From: an uncultured Alphaproteobacteria bacterium
GTDB lineage: Bacteria; Pseudomonadota; Alphaproteobacteria; RF32; CAG-239
Assembly (NCBI GenBank): GCA_944391505.1
Contig: CALXTV010000013.1
Location: 1 to 49,169 of the forward strand
Length of the DNA: 49,169 nt
Direction: 5' to 3'
The notes beneath the pieces were generated by a model. It was given only the letters and a program-made list of their open reading frames with translations, was not told where the DNA came from and ran no database searches. Position numbers and translations under genes: made by a program. Of this stretch, positions 8,704 to 16,916 are shown in pieces; the stretch's first letter is position 1; each line of letters begins with the position of its first letter.

Positions 8704-10680
8704 ATGAATTTTTTCAGCGACAAAAAACTTCCCGAAATGGCGAATGCGATTCGGTTTTTAAGTGCCGACGCAATCGAAAAATCGAAATCCGGACATCCGG
8801 GAATGCCGCTGGGAATGGCCGATGTGGCGACGGTTTTGTTTACAAAATTTATCAAAATCAATCCGTCCGAGCCGCGCTGGTTTGACCGTGACCGTTTTGT
8901 TCTCTCTGCCGGCCACGGCTCCATGCTGCTCTATTCGCTGTTGTATCTGCTTGGTTACGAAGACATTAATATTGACGACCTGCGCAACTTCCGCCAGCTT
9001 GGCGCCAAAACCGCCGGCCATCCGGAATACGGACACCTTGCCGGGATTGATATGACGACCGGGCCTCTGGGGCAGGGCATCTCCTCGGCGGTCGGCATGG
9101 CGCTGGCCGAACGCATTGTCAACGCCAGATTCGGTGATGACCTCTGCTCGCATTATACCTATGTCATCAACGGCGACGGCTGTCTGATGGAAGGCATTTC
9201 CGAAGAAGCGATTTCTCTGGCCGGACATCTGGGCTTAAACAAGCTGATTGTTTTCTGGGACAATAACAATATCACGATTGACGGAACGGTCGACAAAGCC
9301 AATTCCACAGACCAGATTAAGCGTTTCCAGGCGGTCGGCTGGAACACGATTGAAATCGACGGTCATGATTATGCGCAGATAGAACAGGCAATTCTGCAGG
9401 CGCAGCATGCAAGCCGTCCGACCCTGATTGCCTGCAAAACCAAAATCGGTTACGGTGCGCCGACCAAATGCGGCACTTCCAAATGTCATGGTTCGCCGCT
9501 TGGCGCCGAAGAAATTGCCGCCATGCGCAAAAATCTGAACTGGAACTATGAGCCTTTTGAACTTCCGGAAGATGTTTTGAACGCCTGGCGCGAAGCCGGC
9601 CGCCGCAACATTGCCGCTTATCAGGCCTGGGATAAAAAGGCCGTTGCCGCCGGCGAAAAATTTTTGGATTACATTAATGACCGTTTGCCCGAAAATTGGG
9701 ACAAAGCCCTGAACGAACTTAAGGAAAAATCCATTGCCGAAGGCACCAAAGTTGCTACCCGCAAGGCCTCGCAGCTCTGCTTGCAGGCGATTGTACCGCA
9801 TATTCCGCAGATCGTCGGCGGTTCGGCGGATTTGGCCGCTTCCAACCTGACCTTTGTCGATGGCATGAAAACCGTTACCCGTGATGATTACAACGGCAAC
9901 AACATTATGTACGGCATTCGTGAACATGCAATGGGTGCCGTTATGAACGGCATGGCGCTGCACGGTGGCGTAATTCCTTACGGCGGCACGTTCTTTGTCT
10001 TTTCGGATTATATGCGCCCGGCCATGCGTCTGGCGGCACTGATGGGGATTCGGGTCATTTATGTACTGACACACGATTCTATAGGCGTCGGAGAAGACGG
10101 TCCGACCCACCAGCCGGTTGAACATCTGGCGTCTTATCGCTGCATGCCCAATATTCTCACTTTCCGCCCCTGCGATGTGGTCGAAACGGCCGAAGCCTGG
10201 CAGTTGGCGCTGGAAGAAGAACATACGCCGAGTATTCTGGCCTTAACCCGCCAGAACCTGCCCATGCTGCGCGAGGCTGCCGGGTTGAACCTGTCTGCTC
10301 GCGGCGGTTATATCATTCGCGGCAACAAAGATAATCGTCAGGCAACGCTGATAGCTACCGGTTCGGAGGTCTCTCTGGCCGTTGCCGCCCGCGACAAATT
10401 AAAAGAGGAAGGAATTGAGGTTGCGGTCGTTTCCATGCCCTGTACCGAGCTGTTTGACAAACAGCCGATAGATTATCAGGAAGAGATTCTCGGCACGGCG
10501 CCGCGCATTGCCGTTGAGGCCGCCTCCAAATTCGGCTGGGAAAAATATGTCGGCTTGCATGGTGACATTATCGGCATGGATGGTTTCGGCGCGTCAGGAC
10601 CGGCCGAGCAGTTGTATGACTACTTCGGTATTACGGTAGATGAAGTTGTCGACAGCGTCAAAAACCTGCTTAAGAAGTAA
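8704..10680 (+). CDS. tkt: Transketolase
   Basis: Thiamine-diphosphate enzyme that moves two-carbon ketol units between sugar phosphates in the non-oxidative pentose phosphate pathway. At 658 residues it has the normal length. The N-terminal PP domain includes GHPGMPLGMA, the TTGPLGQG loop and the cofactor signature GDGCLMEG from residue 157; the Pyr domain has the REHAMGAVMNG motif. The C-terminal domain follows. AAGGAG lies about 8 nt upstream of the ATG. A strong hairpin directly follows the stop codon. With rpe (22.4 kb) and aldolase (20.4 kb), this window carries several central carbon genes. Confidence 0.97.
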   Translation: MNFFSDKKLPEMANAIRFLSADAIEKSKSGHPGMPLGMADVATVLFTKFIKINPSEPRWFDRDRFVLSAGHGSMLLYSLLYLLGYEDINIDDLRNFRQLGAKTAGHPEYGHLAGIDMTTGPLGQGISSAVGMALAERIVNARFGDDLCSHYTYVINGDGCLMEGISEEAISLAGHLGLNKLIVFWDNNNITIDGTVDKANSTDQIKRFQAVGWNTIEIDGHDYAQIEQAILQAQHASRPTLIACKTKIGYGAPTKCGTSKCHGSPLGAEEIAAMRKNLNWNYEPFELPEDVLNAWREAGRRNIAAYQAWDKKAVAAGEKFLDYINDRLPENWDKALNELKEKSIAEGTKVATRKASQLCLQAIVPHIPQIVGGSADLAASNLTFVDGMKTVTRDDYNGNNIMYGIREHAMGAVMNGMALHGGVIPYGGTFFVFSDYMRPAMRLAALMGIRVIYVLTHDSIGVGEDGPTHQPVEHLASYRCMPNILTFRPCDVVETAEAWQLALEEEHTPSILALTRQNLPMLREAAGLNLSARGGYIIRGNKDNRQATLIATGSEVSLAVAARDKLKEEGIEVAVVSMPCTELFDKQPIDYQEEILGTAPRIAVEAASKFGWEKYVGLHGDIIGMDGFGASGPAEQLYDYFGITVDEVVDSVKNLLKK

Positions 10681-10709
10681 GACAAAGCCCCGCATCGCGG
10701 GGCTTTGTC
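10681..10709. terminator. Bidirectional terminator hairpin between convergent genes
   Basis: A perfect 13-bp GC-rich stem (GACAAAGCCCCGC with its complement, loop ATC) sits exactly between the transketolase stop and the stop of the convergent cysteine-rich gene. There is no long T-run on the plus side. Confidence 0.8.
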
Positions 10710-11945
10710 TTAGTAGTAAGGAAATATACGTAAGTGTTCCTGCCTGTACTCTACGCAGGCATTGGCGCAAAAATCATTGGCAGCACTCAGCCGAGAACCA
10801 ACCTCAGCTTCGCATTCCGCTTTAGAGGAGAGCTCCCAATTGCTATAAAAAGGATAGCTGTCGCTAAGCAGTATTCCGTTTCCATCGGCAGGATTTTCAT
10901 AAAAACAGGTACAACCAAAATATCCAGTGCAATGTTCGCCGTTCCACCCTATGGCATCCTCAAGAGTTATCGTTTCATGCACGCCGGATACCACCGGAAG
11001 ACAAGATCTATAACAGCCGACAGTCGGATTATTTTCATAAAGGCTGCATGCCGATCCGAAAGGAATTTCGGTATATTCGCAATAAGGGGTCGAATCACAT
11101 TCGCCCGAACAGTACCCGTTCCGGTAAATTCCGTTGCAGTCTGAAGCATTGTCGCATTTATTCGGGAAATAGTCGCTGGAGCAGTAAACACTGCATTTTG
11201 ACGCATCGGCAGAACAGGTGTTGCCGGTGCAATATTGCCAGCTTCCGCCGCAATCATAATAACCGGGACAGGGATCACAGCTTTTGCACCGGGAGAATTT
11301 TTTTGTTGAGCCTGTGTAACAGGGTGAAGCGCCGACTTCGCCGCCGCATTCGCAGACCGAATAACCGGAGCAGGGGTTTTCCTTACGCTTGTATTTTGTT
11401 TCCGAACAGCTCTGACAGCTTCCGTCCGTGATATAACCCTGAGCCGTCGCCTGTTCGTAGGTATAGTCGTATCCGTTGCAGGGATCGCATTTGCATTTTT
11501 TGTAATTGGCATCATAAGAACAAGTCGCCTCAATCACCGTTCCGGCCGCACAGTCCGTTTCGCCGAAACCCGTTTCTTCACAGGCGCGCGGCTTGTCTTC
11601 GACGCATTTGGCAAAATAACCGTCATTATAGGGACATTGCCCGGAAGGATAAGCGGGTAGGGAACAGGACGTAACGGTATAACCTTCGTTCCGGCATTGT
11701 TGGGCGGTGTCGATTTGATAACCGTCATCGCCACCCATGGAACCGAACCCGGCATCGCCACAGCCTTCCGTCCCCAGAAAACAAACCGCTGCGGTTTTGA
11801 AAGCATGTCCTAGTTGTTCAAATTCAAAGATGGGCTCCGGTTCGGGTGTGTATGTGTGTGTAGGGAAGCCGGAGGCAATGGTTAACTCCGGGAACAAAAG
11901 AGCGGTTTCCGAAAGTAAAGAAAAATAAAACAGAGATTTCTTCAT
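10710..11945 (-). CDS. Very cysteine-rich exported protein of unknown function
   Basis: The 411-residue protein has about 40 cysteines, spaced in repeat-like units such as CPYNDGYFAKC, CKCDPCNGYDY and CSYDANYKKC, and is rich in Gly, Tyr and Ser. The N-terminus (MKKSLFYFSLLSETALLF) looks like an export signal ending near TIAS-G. So it is probably a periplasmic or surface protein held by disulfides. I chose the ATG at 11945 because GAGGTGAT precedes it; an in-frame upstream start (12032) would add 29 residues and spoil the signal. It has its own promoter and a ~150-nt leader. I recognise no named family. Confidence 0.85.
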   Translation of the reverse strand: MKKSLFYFSLLSETALLFPELTIASGFPTHTYTPEPEPIFEFEQLGHAFKTAAVCFLGTEGCGDAGFGSMGGDDGYQIDTAQQCRNEGYTVTSCSLPAYPSGQCPYNDGYFAKCVEDKPRACEETGFGETDCAAGTVIEATCSYDANYKKCKCDPCNGYDYTYEQATAQGYITDGSCQSCSETKYKRKENPCSGYSVCECGGEVGASPCYTGSTKKFSRCKSCDPCPGYYDCGGSWQYCTGNTCSADASKCSVYCSSDYFPNKCDNASDCNGIYRNGYCSGECDSTPYCEYTEIPFGSACSLYENNPTVGCYRSCLPVVSGVHETITLEDAIGWNGEHCTGYFGCTCFYENPADGNGILLSDSYPFYSNWELSSKAECEAEVGSRLSAANDFCANACVEYRQEHLRIFPYY

Positions 11946-12128
11946 AATATCACCTCGCGACAAAGTTAAGAACCGAAGCCCGAAAGGCTGGAGGTGAAAG
12001 AAAGTCCGGCTTGAAGCCTTAACGGCAAACAAACCTCAATGCTGTTCTCCGAGTAACTCAGAGAACAGGCGTTCTAACAATCCACACCTATCAAAACTTA
12101 TGATACAATGAATTTCATTAAAAGTCAA
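11946..12128 (-). promoter_or_regulatory. Promoter, palindromic operator and structured leader of the cysteine-rich gene
   Basis: Minus strand: TTGACT (12128-12123), a 17-nt spacer, TATCAT (12105-12100). The spacer contains the perfect palindrome AATGAA-T-TTCATT (12107-12119), placed like an operator. The predicted leader (~150 nt) holds a two-tier hairpin at 12042-12068 (CTGTTCTC/GAGAACAG outer arms, GAGT/ACTC inner arms) and a small AGCC/GGCT stem near 11975-11988. Sequence pattern is direct; regulation is inferred. Confidence 0.6.
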
Positions 12129-12201
12129 TAAATATTGAAGTGGGGTTTATTTTTGGCAAGAAAATGATGTGTCTTTAATCTAATATTAAGTACAAATTTG
12201 A

Positions 12202-12207
12202 TATAAT
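12202..12207 (+). promoter_or_regulatory. Possible -10 element for dtd
   Basis: TATAAT at 12202-12207, about 48 nt before the dtd start codon. No good -35 box is visible 16-18 nt upstream. Confidence 0.3.
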
Positions 12208-12254
12208 ACGATGAAGAAAATTGAACGAAAGAAATTATATGCAGAGTTGCAACA

Positions 12255-12695
12255 ATGAAAGTTTTGGTACAGCGAATAAAAAAGGCCTCTGTCGAGGTTG
12301 AGGGCAAAACGGTGGCATCGGTGTCTGCCGGACTGCTTGTTTTTATAGGCGTCGAAAAAGGTGATGCCCGTCGGCAGGCGGAATATCTGGCCTCCAAAGT
12401 TGCCAACCTGCGTATTTTTGAAGACGATAAACAAAAGATGAATTTGTCGGTGCTGGATGTCGGCGGCGAAATCATTGTCGTTTCGCAGTTTACGCTGGCC
12501 GGAGACTGCACCCGCGGCAATCGTCCGGGGTTTGACAATGCCGCAAGGCCGGAGGAAGCCAGACCCTTGTATGAATATTTTTCGGACTGTCTGCGAGCCG
12601 GAGGTTTGCATGTTGAAAACGGTATTTTTCAGGCCGATATGCAGGTCTCGCTGATAAACGACGGCCCGGTAACCTTTATGTTGGAGAAAAAATAA
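12255..12695 (+). CDS. dtd: D-aminoacyl-tRNA deacylase (DTD)
   Basis: Homodimeric editing enzyme that hydrolyses D-amino acids (and glycine) mischarged onto tRNA. The 146-residue protein has the normal length and both diagnostic motifs: SQFTL at residues 77-81 and the Gly-cisPro motif GPVTF at 137-141 near the C-terminus. It starts MKVLVQR, as is typical. No clear Shine-Dalgarno sequence is visible before the ATG. The next gene begins 1 nt after its stop, so they are co-transcribed. Confidence 0.97.
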   Translation: MKVLVQRIKKASVEVEGKTVASVSAGLLVFIGVEKGDARRQAEYLASKVANLRIFEDDKQKMNLSVLDVGGEIIVVSQFTLAGDCTRGNRPGFDNAARPEEARPLYEYFSDCLRAGGLHVENGIFQADMQVSLINDGPVTFMLEKK

Positions 12696-12696
12696 A

Positions 12697-13506
12697 ATGG
12701 CTGATGATAATAACAATCTGCCGCAGCCGCTGCACAATGCGGCCGGTTCTTTGGCGCCGCAGCGGCCGACCGAATTTGCCGGCGTTTTGCGCCTTTTGTC
12801 AACGCTGTCTTATTCCGACAAAGAACAGATAAGTGCCTATGAACGTCAGGTCTATGAATTGCTCCGTTCCAGTCCGCAGAATTTGGACGGATTGGTCGCT
12901 TTTTTGCGCATTCAGCTGATGCAGGGAAATCATCAGAAAGCCAAAGCCATTGCCAACCGGATTTGGGAAATCGGCGGTGCACTGAATCATGAATCGGAAA
13001 AGAGTTATATTGACGACTTGTTAAATCTGGGACTGATTGAAATGGCCTCGGTTCTGCTTCGCCCGTATTTTGAGAAAACCGATGTTTATATTGGAGAATA
13101 CGGTCACCTGTTTTTAAAATATGCCATTGCCGCCGGACAATTAAACGTTATTGAAAAAATTGCCGTGCGTCTGCCTTCCGCCGGAATGCGCAAGGCATTG
13201 ACGGATTTTGCCGCAGTTTACCGCTATCTGAACTATGTTGATACATTTAAAAGCATTCAACGAACGGTTCTCGACAATGTCAGGGACACACTCTGCACTT
13301 ATGAATTTAACCTGTATACCGACCGGGGTTTTACCGATTTGGAAATTCTTTTGTATACCGGTAACGAGACAATCGACTGCAACCGTCTGCAAGAACGCCT
13401 GGAACTCCAGATATCGGCCGCCTGCACCGCCAAAGGAAACAAAAGGCTGAACAATTTGGGATTTGTTGTTCGTCCGGTCGACGAATATATCAAACCGGCT
13501 GAGTAG
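12697..13506 (+). CDS. Hypothetical protein co-transcribed with dtd
   Basis: The 269-residue cytoplasmic protein is mostly helical with no signal or membrane segment. The first ~25 residues are polar (Asn/Gln/Pro rich), followed by TPR-like helical stretches around residues 45-150 (for example LVAFLRIQLMQGNHQKAKAIANRIWEIG split over two helices). I do not recognise a family. The start lies 1 nt past the dtd stop with the ribosome binding site (GGAG) inside dtd. The 3' end overlaps the convergent gene by 17 bp. Confidence 0.8.
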   Translation: MADDNNNLPQPLHNAAGSLAPQRPTEFAGVLRLLSTLSYSDKEQISAYERQVYELLRSSPQNLDGLVAFLRIQLMQGNHQKAKAIANRIWEIGGALNHESEKSYIDDLLNLGLIEMASVLLRPYFEKTDVYIGEYGHLFLKYAIAAGQLNVIEKIAVRLPSAGMRKALTDFAAVYRYLNYVDTFKSIQRTVLDNVRDTLCTYEFNLYTDRGFTDLEILLYTGNETIDCNRLQERLELQISAACTAKGNKRLNNLGFVVRPVDEYIKPAE

Positions 13507-14569
13507 AAGCTGCCGGCGTGATAATGTCAGGCAACGCCTTGTCCGGACGTCTCCGCCGTTCTGCCTGATTCACTTTGTCTTTAATCTTTTCTCCGGCGGC
13601 CGTAAAAAGTTTTTTCATCAGCCGGAAAGCAACTTCCTGTTCGTTTTCGTCGCTGTTAAACAGAACAAAACGGTTCTGATGCTCTATTGCCGACGATTTC
13701 TCCTCCGGAAATTCCGCTTCGACCGAAACAACCATATGCAGCCGGTTGGTGCTGGAATTTATTGAGTCGACTTTAGCCTTAAGAACTTTGGTCTTGATAA
13801 TGTAATCGGCCAGTTCTTTTTTGTCGGTAATAAAATAATTGTTGTCTTCGGCAAACATATCGCGAACGGTTTTTGCATGAACGACAGAAGTGCTCTTGTC
13901 AAAAAATTCGGTTGGTTCAACGTAAACAAGCCCTTTGGAGTCATCAGGAAGCACCGGTTCCTGAACGGAAATATTTTTTTCTGCACGATTAGCTACGGCC
14001 GCCGGCGGTTGACCGTCTTCCGTTGCTTTATATTTAACCAGTTCAGTCTCGTCGGTCGGCGGAATTACGGTCGTTTGTCCGCCGCCGATTTCCGAATAGC
14101 TTGTGTTAACTTCATTGACAATATCGGTCATCGTTTCTTCGGGTTGTGCACTATTGGCCGCAACTTCCGCTTGTTCTGCCGCAGCCTGAATAATGCTGTC
14201 GGGTCTGATGTAACCGTCGGCTTCAACGCACAATTCTTCGGCAGTTTGTTTGGTCGTACGGACGGAGAGGTCTTCAATGGCATTGTCCACCAGATTATAG
14301 ACCAAAACGTTATAATCATGTTCGTTTAGGTCGTTGCGAAACGAACTGACCTCAGGCACTGAACTGACTGCCAAAAAACTCGCCTTGTCGGTAACACGCA
14401 CGCGCACGGTTGACTTTGCCTCATTCGGCGTAAATTTTTCACAGGCTTTTCCGCTGATGTGAATAGCATTGTCATCGCCGCTTCCGAAAGAAACTTCTTC
14501 GGCCCGGAGTGGAAAAGCAGCAGACAGAAAGCCCAGAAAAAAATATGTTCCGCAATGAAGCAGTCTCAT
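13490..14569 (-). CDS. Exported protein of unknown function
   Basis: The 359-residue protein has an N-terminal signal peptide (hydrophobic LLHCGTYFFLGFLSAAFPLRA, probable cleavage after RAEE or LRA). A beta-rich domain follows (~25-120), then a Pro/Glu/Thr-rich linker (~125-215), and a C-terminal domain (~215-340) with a pattern of the type YIIKTKVLKAKVDS ... LHMVVSVEAEF, which resembles the beta-strands of LpoB/CsgG-like periplasmic lipoproteins (inference only). The start codon abuts the stop of the upstream lipoprotein gene with no gap, so translation is coupled. Confidence 0.75.
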   Translation of the reverse strand: MRLLHCGTYFFLGFLSAAFPLRAEEVSFGSGDDNAIHISGKACEKFTPNEAKSTVRVRVTDKASFLAVSSVPEVSSFRNDLNEHDYNVLVYNLVDNAIEDLSVRTTKQTAEELCVEADGYIRPDSIIQAAAEQAEVAANSAQPEETMTDIVNEVNTSYSEIGGGQTTVIPPTDETELVKYKATEDGQPPAAVANRAEKNISVQEPVLPDDSKGLVYVEPTEFFDKSTSVVHAKTVRDMFAEDNNYFITDKKELADYIIKTKVLKAKVDSINSSTNRLHMVVSVEAEFPEEKSSAIEHQNRFVLFNSDENEQEVAFRLMKKLFTAAGEKIKDKVNQAERRRRPDKALPDIITPAASTQPV

Positions 14570-15085
14570 TTACCACCAGCTTTTGTCGTCATTTTGAAGC
14601 TGGCGAATGGTCTCGGTCCATTCGCCGATTTTTTGGTTGTTTTTGTCGTTGAGAACGATTTTATATTCGATAATCGGTGTTTCCGCGCCCTGAACCGGAA
14701 TTTCCTTAATCCGGGTTTCCAGATAATAATCGGCGTCATTCAGATTGTTGACGACAACATAAGTGCGCGAACCGTCAATAATCTGACGAGTGGCGTCTTT
14801 GGCATAATAAAGACCGTCTGGCAGGGTTTTGCTTAGCTTTTTAAACTCGGTAATGTAAATTTTCGGTGCCGGTGTCTTTTCATAAACTTCGGCGCTTTCG
14901 TCAAGCATCCGATTCACGGAGCGCGTTGCAGCCAGAGCGTAAACGTCGGGCGTCATCATTTCATGGTTTTGTTCTTCGGCATAAGGGCTTTCGGTAACAA
15001 AAACCGGCGCCTGCTTGCGTCCGAAAATCGGTCCTTCGCAGGCGGCAAGGCAAAAAGCGGCAGACAGAAACAACAGTTTTTTCAT
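14570..15085 (-). CDS. Predicted lipoprotein, LpoB/CsgG-like fold suspected
   Basis: The 171-residue product has a lipoprotein signal ending L-A-A-C. After a short linker come a helix with YALAATRSVNRMLD and strands such as KIYITEF, YVVVNNLND, ADYYLETRIKEIP and EYKIVLND, ending in a W-T-E-T-I-R strand. This order is reminiscent of LpoB-type penicillin-binding-protein activators, but I would not name it so without a profile search. AGGA lies 9 nt before the ATG at 15085; an in-frame TTG three codons upstream is directly against the AGGA and so less likely. It forms a two-gene operon with the downstream exported protein. Confidence 0.78.
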   Translation of the reverse strand: MKKLLFLSAAFCLAACEGPIFGRKQAPVFVTESPYAEEQNHEMMTPDVYALAATRSVNRMLDESAEVYEKTPAPKIYITEFKKLSKTLPDGLYYAKDATRQIIDGSRTYVVVNNLNDADYYLETRIKEIPVQGAETPIIEYKIVLNDKNNQKIGEWTETIRQLQNDDKSWW

Positions 15086-15172
15086 CGGTAACAATCCTGT
15101 GTTAAATTTATTTTCCCTTACTATAACTTCTTTTTCAGATTTTCACATTATGTTTTTTAAGTTATTCACTAA

Positions 15173-15201
15173 TTGCATTTTACAAAAATATCGGCTAGAT
15201 T
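15173..15201 (+). promoter_or_regulatory. Sigma70-type promoter for the M48 protease operon
   Basis: TTGCAT (15173-15178), 17-nt spacer, TAGATT (15196-15201), about 33 nt upstream of the start codon. Confidence 0.5.
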
Positions 15202-15234
15202 AGCGCTGATGTCCAAACCTGTTTCAGAGCCGAT

Positions 15235-16416
15235 ATGATGCGATTTTTTGTTTTTTTGCTGCCGCTTTTGCTTTTGTGCGCCTGTGCTGCTCCGACCACC
15301 CGCCGGCCGGGCATTCCTTCAGTTGACAGTTATGATATGCGCGAAATCCGCCGGGAACTTCGCAAATTTTCGTATGACGAAATAACCCGCCGCCGTCAGC
15401 GCCTCGGGCAGATTGCCTACAATCTTCGCAAGTCGGTCGGCGAAGACCTGTGCGACCGTCGGCTGCAGCCCGATATCGGGGTCGATTTGATGCGTATTAA
15501 CCGGCTGACGGTTCCCAAATGGAAGTCTTTCTATGATATTTACAGTGCGGAACATGAAGATGCCCGGACGGTTTATCGGCGCCAAACCGGAGAAATCTGG
15601 ATTGAGGGCGTGTATAAAAATTCGGCGGCCGAAAAGGCCGGCCTGAAAAAGGGCGACCGCCTGGTCAGCGTCAACGGTTTTGCGGTGCCCGAAGATGACA
15701 ATGCTTTTGCCGAACTGTACAAACATCTGGCACAGGGCGGCGGAGAGCAGCCGGTAGAAATCGAAGTGGAGCGCGGCGGTCAGATAAAAAAATTTTCCTT
15801 TCGGCCGGACATGCTTTGTCCGTACCCGGTTGCCGTTGACGAAAATGCGCCGGAAATCAATGCCTATGCCAATGGCTACAGCATTTTCGTAACCGCGCGG
15901 ATGTTGGATTATGTCAAAGACGACACAGCGTTGGCCGCAGTTGTCGCGCACGAAATGGCGCATAATGTTCTCGGCCACCGCGAAGCCGGCGAAACGAATA
16001 TGCTGGTCGGAATGCTGCTCGGTGCCGCGGTTGATTTTTCCGCCGGCGGCGACGGCAGCGCTATGGCAACCGGAGCATATATCGGAAACAACGCCTATTC
16101 GAAAGAATTTGAGATGGAGGCCGATTATGTCAGCTATTATCTGTTGGCACGCGCCGGTTATGATTACAAACATGCGGACGTAATACAGAAAATGCTGGCA
16201 TCGCTGGCGCCGATGGAAATTTATGTTTACAGCGATCCCGAAAGCACGCACCCGTCATCATCGGTACGGCTGGCTCTGGCTCGCGAAACGGCAAAAGAAA
16301 TTGATTTGAAACTTGCGCTCGGCGACAAGCGTTCCGAATTGTATCCCGATTTTGAGCGGGTTAATGAGCATCTTCGTCGAAAACCGGATCTGACAAAGGA
16401 AAACAGTCTATGGTAA
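15235..16416 (+). CDS. M48-family metalloprotease lipoprotein with an internal PDZ domain
   Basis: A zinc endopeptidase expected in the envelope. The 393-residue protein has a lipoprotein signal ending L-C-A-C (Cys 17). A PDZ-like domain follows at about 115-195 (GVYKNSAAEKAGLKKGDRLV and a following strand), then the M48 catalytic core with HEMAH (H239, E240, H243) and the third zinc ligand in EMEAD (E293). Members of this group (BepA/YggG/LoiP-like) act in outer-membrane quality control; a PDZ domain ahead of M48 is a variant of that theme. Two adjacent ATGs exist (15235, 15238); either is possible. The 3' end overlaps the DUF1294 gene by 7 nt. Confidence 0.9.
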   Translation: MMRFFVFLLPLLLLCACAAPTTRRPGIPSVDSYDMREIRRELRKFSYDEITRRRQRLGQIAYNLRKSVGEDLCDRRLQPDIGVDLMRINRLTVPKWKSFYDIYSAEHEDARTVYRRQTGEIWIEGVYKNSAAEKAGLKKGDRLVSVNGFAVPEDDNAFAELYKHLAQGGGEQPVEIEVERGGQIKKFSFRPDMLCPYPVAVDENAPEINAYANGYSIFVTARMLDYVKDDTALAAVVAHEMAHNVLGHREAGETNMLVGMLLGAAVDFSAGGDGSAMATGAYIGNNAYSKEFEMEADYVSYYLLARAGYDYKHADVIQKMLASLAPMEIYVYSDPESTHPSSSVRLALARETAKEIDLKLALGDKRSELYPDFERVNEHLRRKPDLTKENSLW

Positions 16417-16847
16417 TTACTTATTCGATTATTTTAATCGGCTTGCTGCTTTTAATCAGGCCGCTGCAAAAAAACAGCTTTTATATTCTGCACGCCGCGC
16501 TGGTTATTTTGGCTGCTTATTATATTGAAACGCACTGGTTCCGCGCTTCGGTTTTCGGTGCCAAAACGCTGCTCCTGTTTGTCGTTTTTCAGTTTGTGTC
16601 GATTAATATCGTAACCGTTCTGGCCTACTGGGTGGATAAGCGGGCGGCTGTTCGCGGTGCCTGGCGCGTGCCGGAAATCAACCTTCACACGTTGGAATTC
16701 CTCGGCGGCTGGAGCGGTGCGCTGCTGGCGCAAAGGCTGTTTCGTCATAAGACCAAAAAGCGCAGTTATCAGTCGATGTTCTGGTTTATTCTCCTGCTTC
16801 AGGCGGCCGCCGTATATGTTATTCTCCGCTATTTGGGATTGCTTTAG
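16410..16847 (+). CDS. DUF1294 family membrane protein
   Basis: The 145-residue integral membrane protein has about four hydrophobic segments. The diagnostic DUF1294 pattern is clear: Y-W-V-D-K-R-A-A, then W-R-V-P-E, L-H-T-L-E-F-L-G-G-W and a cytoplasmic R-H-K-T-K-K. Function is unknown in this family. It starts within the end of the M48 gene (ATGGTAA overlap), so the two are translationally coupled. In many DUF1294 proteins this domain follows a cold-shock domain; here it stands alone. Confidence 0.88.
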   Translation: MVITYSIILIGLLLLIRPLQKNSFYILHAALVILAAYYIETHWFRASVFGAKTLLLFVVFQFVSINIVTVLAYWVDKRAAVRGAWRVPEINLHTLEFLGGWSGALLAQRLFRHKTKKRSYQSMFWFILLLQAAAVYVILRYLGLL

Positions 16848-16916
16848 TTTAAACTTGCATAAAACCGGCTTTGTCAGTATGATACCCGTGTTTTTGCAAA
16901 TAACCTGGAAAAAAAT

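Noticed and set aside
9235..10224. 329-codon open frame antisense to transketolase
   Set aside because: Opposite a highly conserved gene; no ribosome binding site or domain.
15319..16251. 310-codon open frame antisense to the M48 protease
   Set aside because: Shadow frame; the plus-strand gene has complete catalytic motifs.
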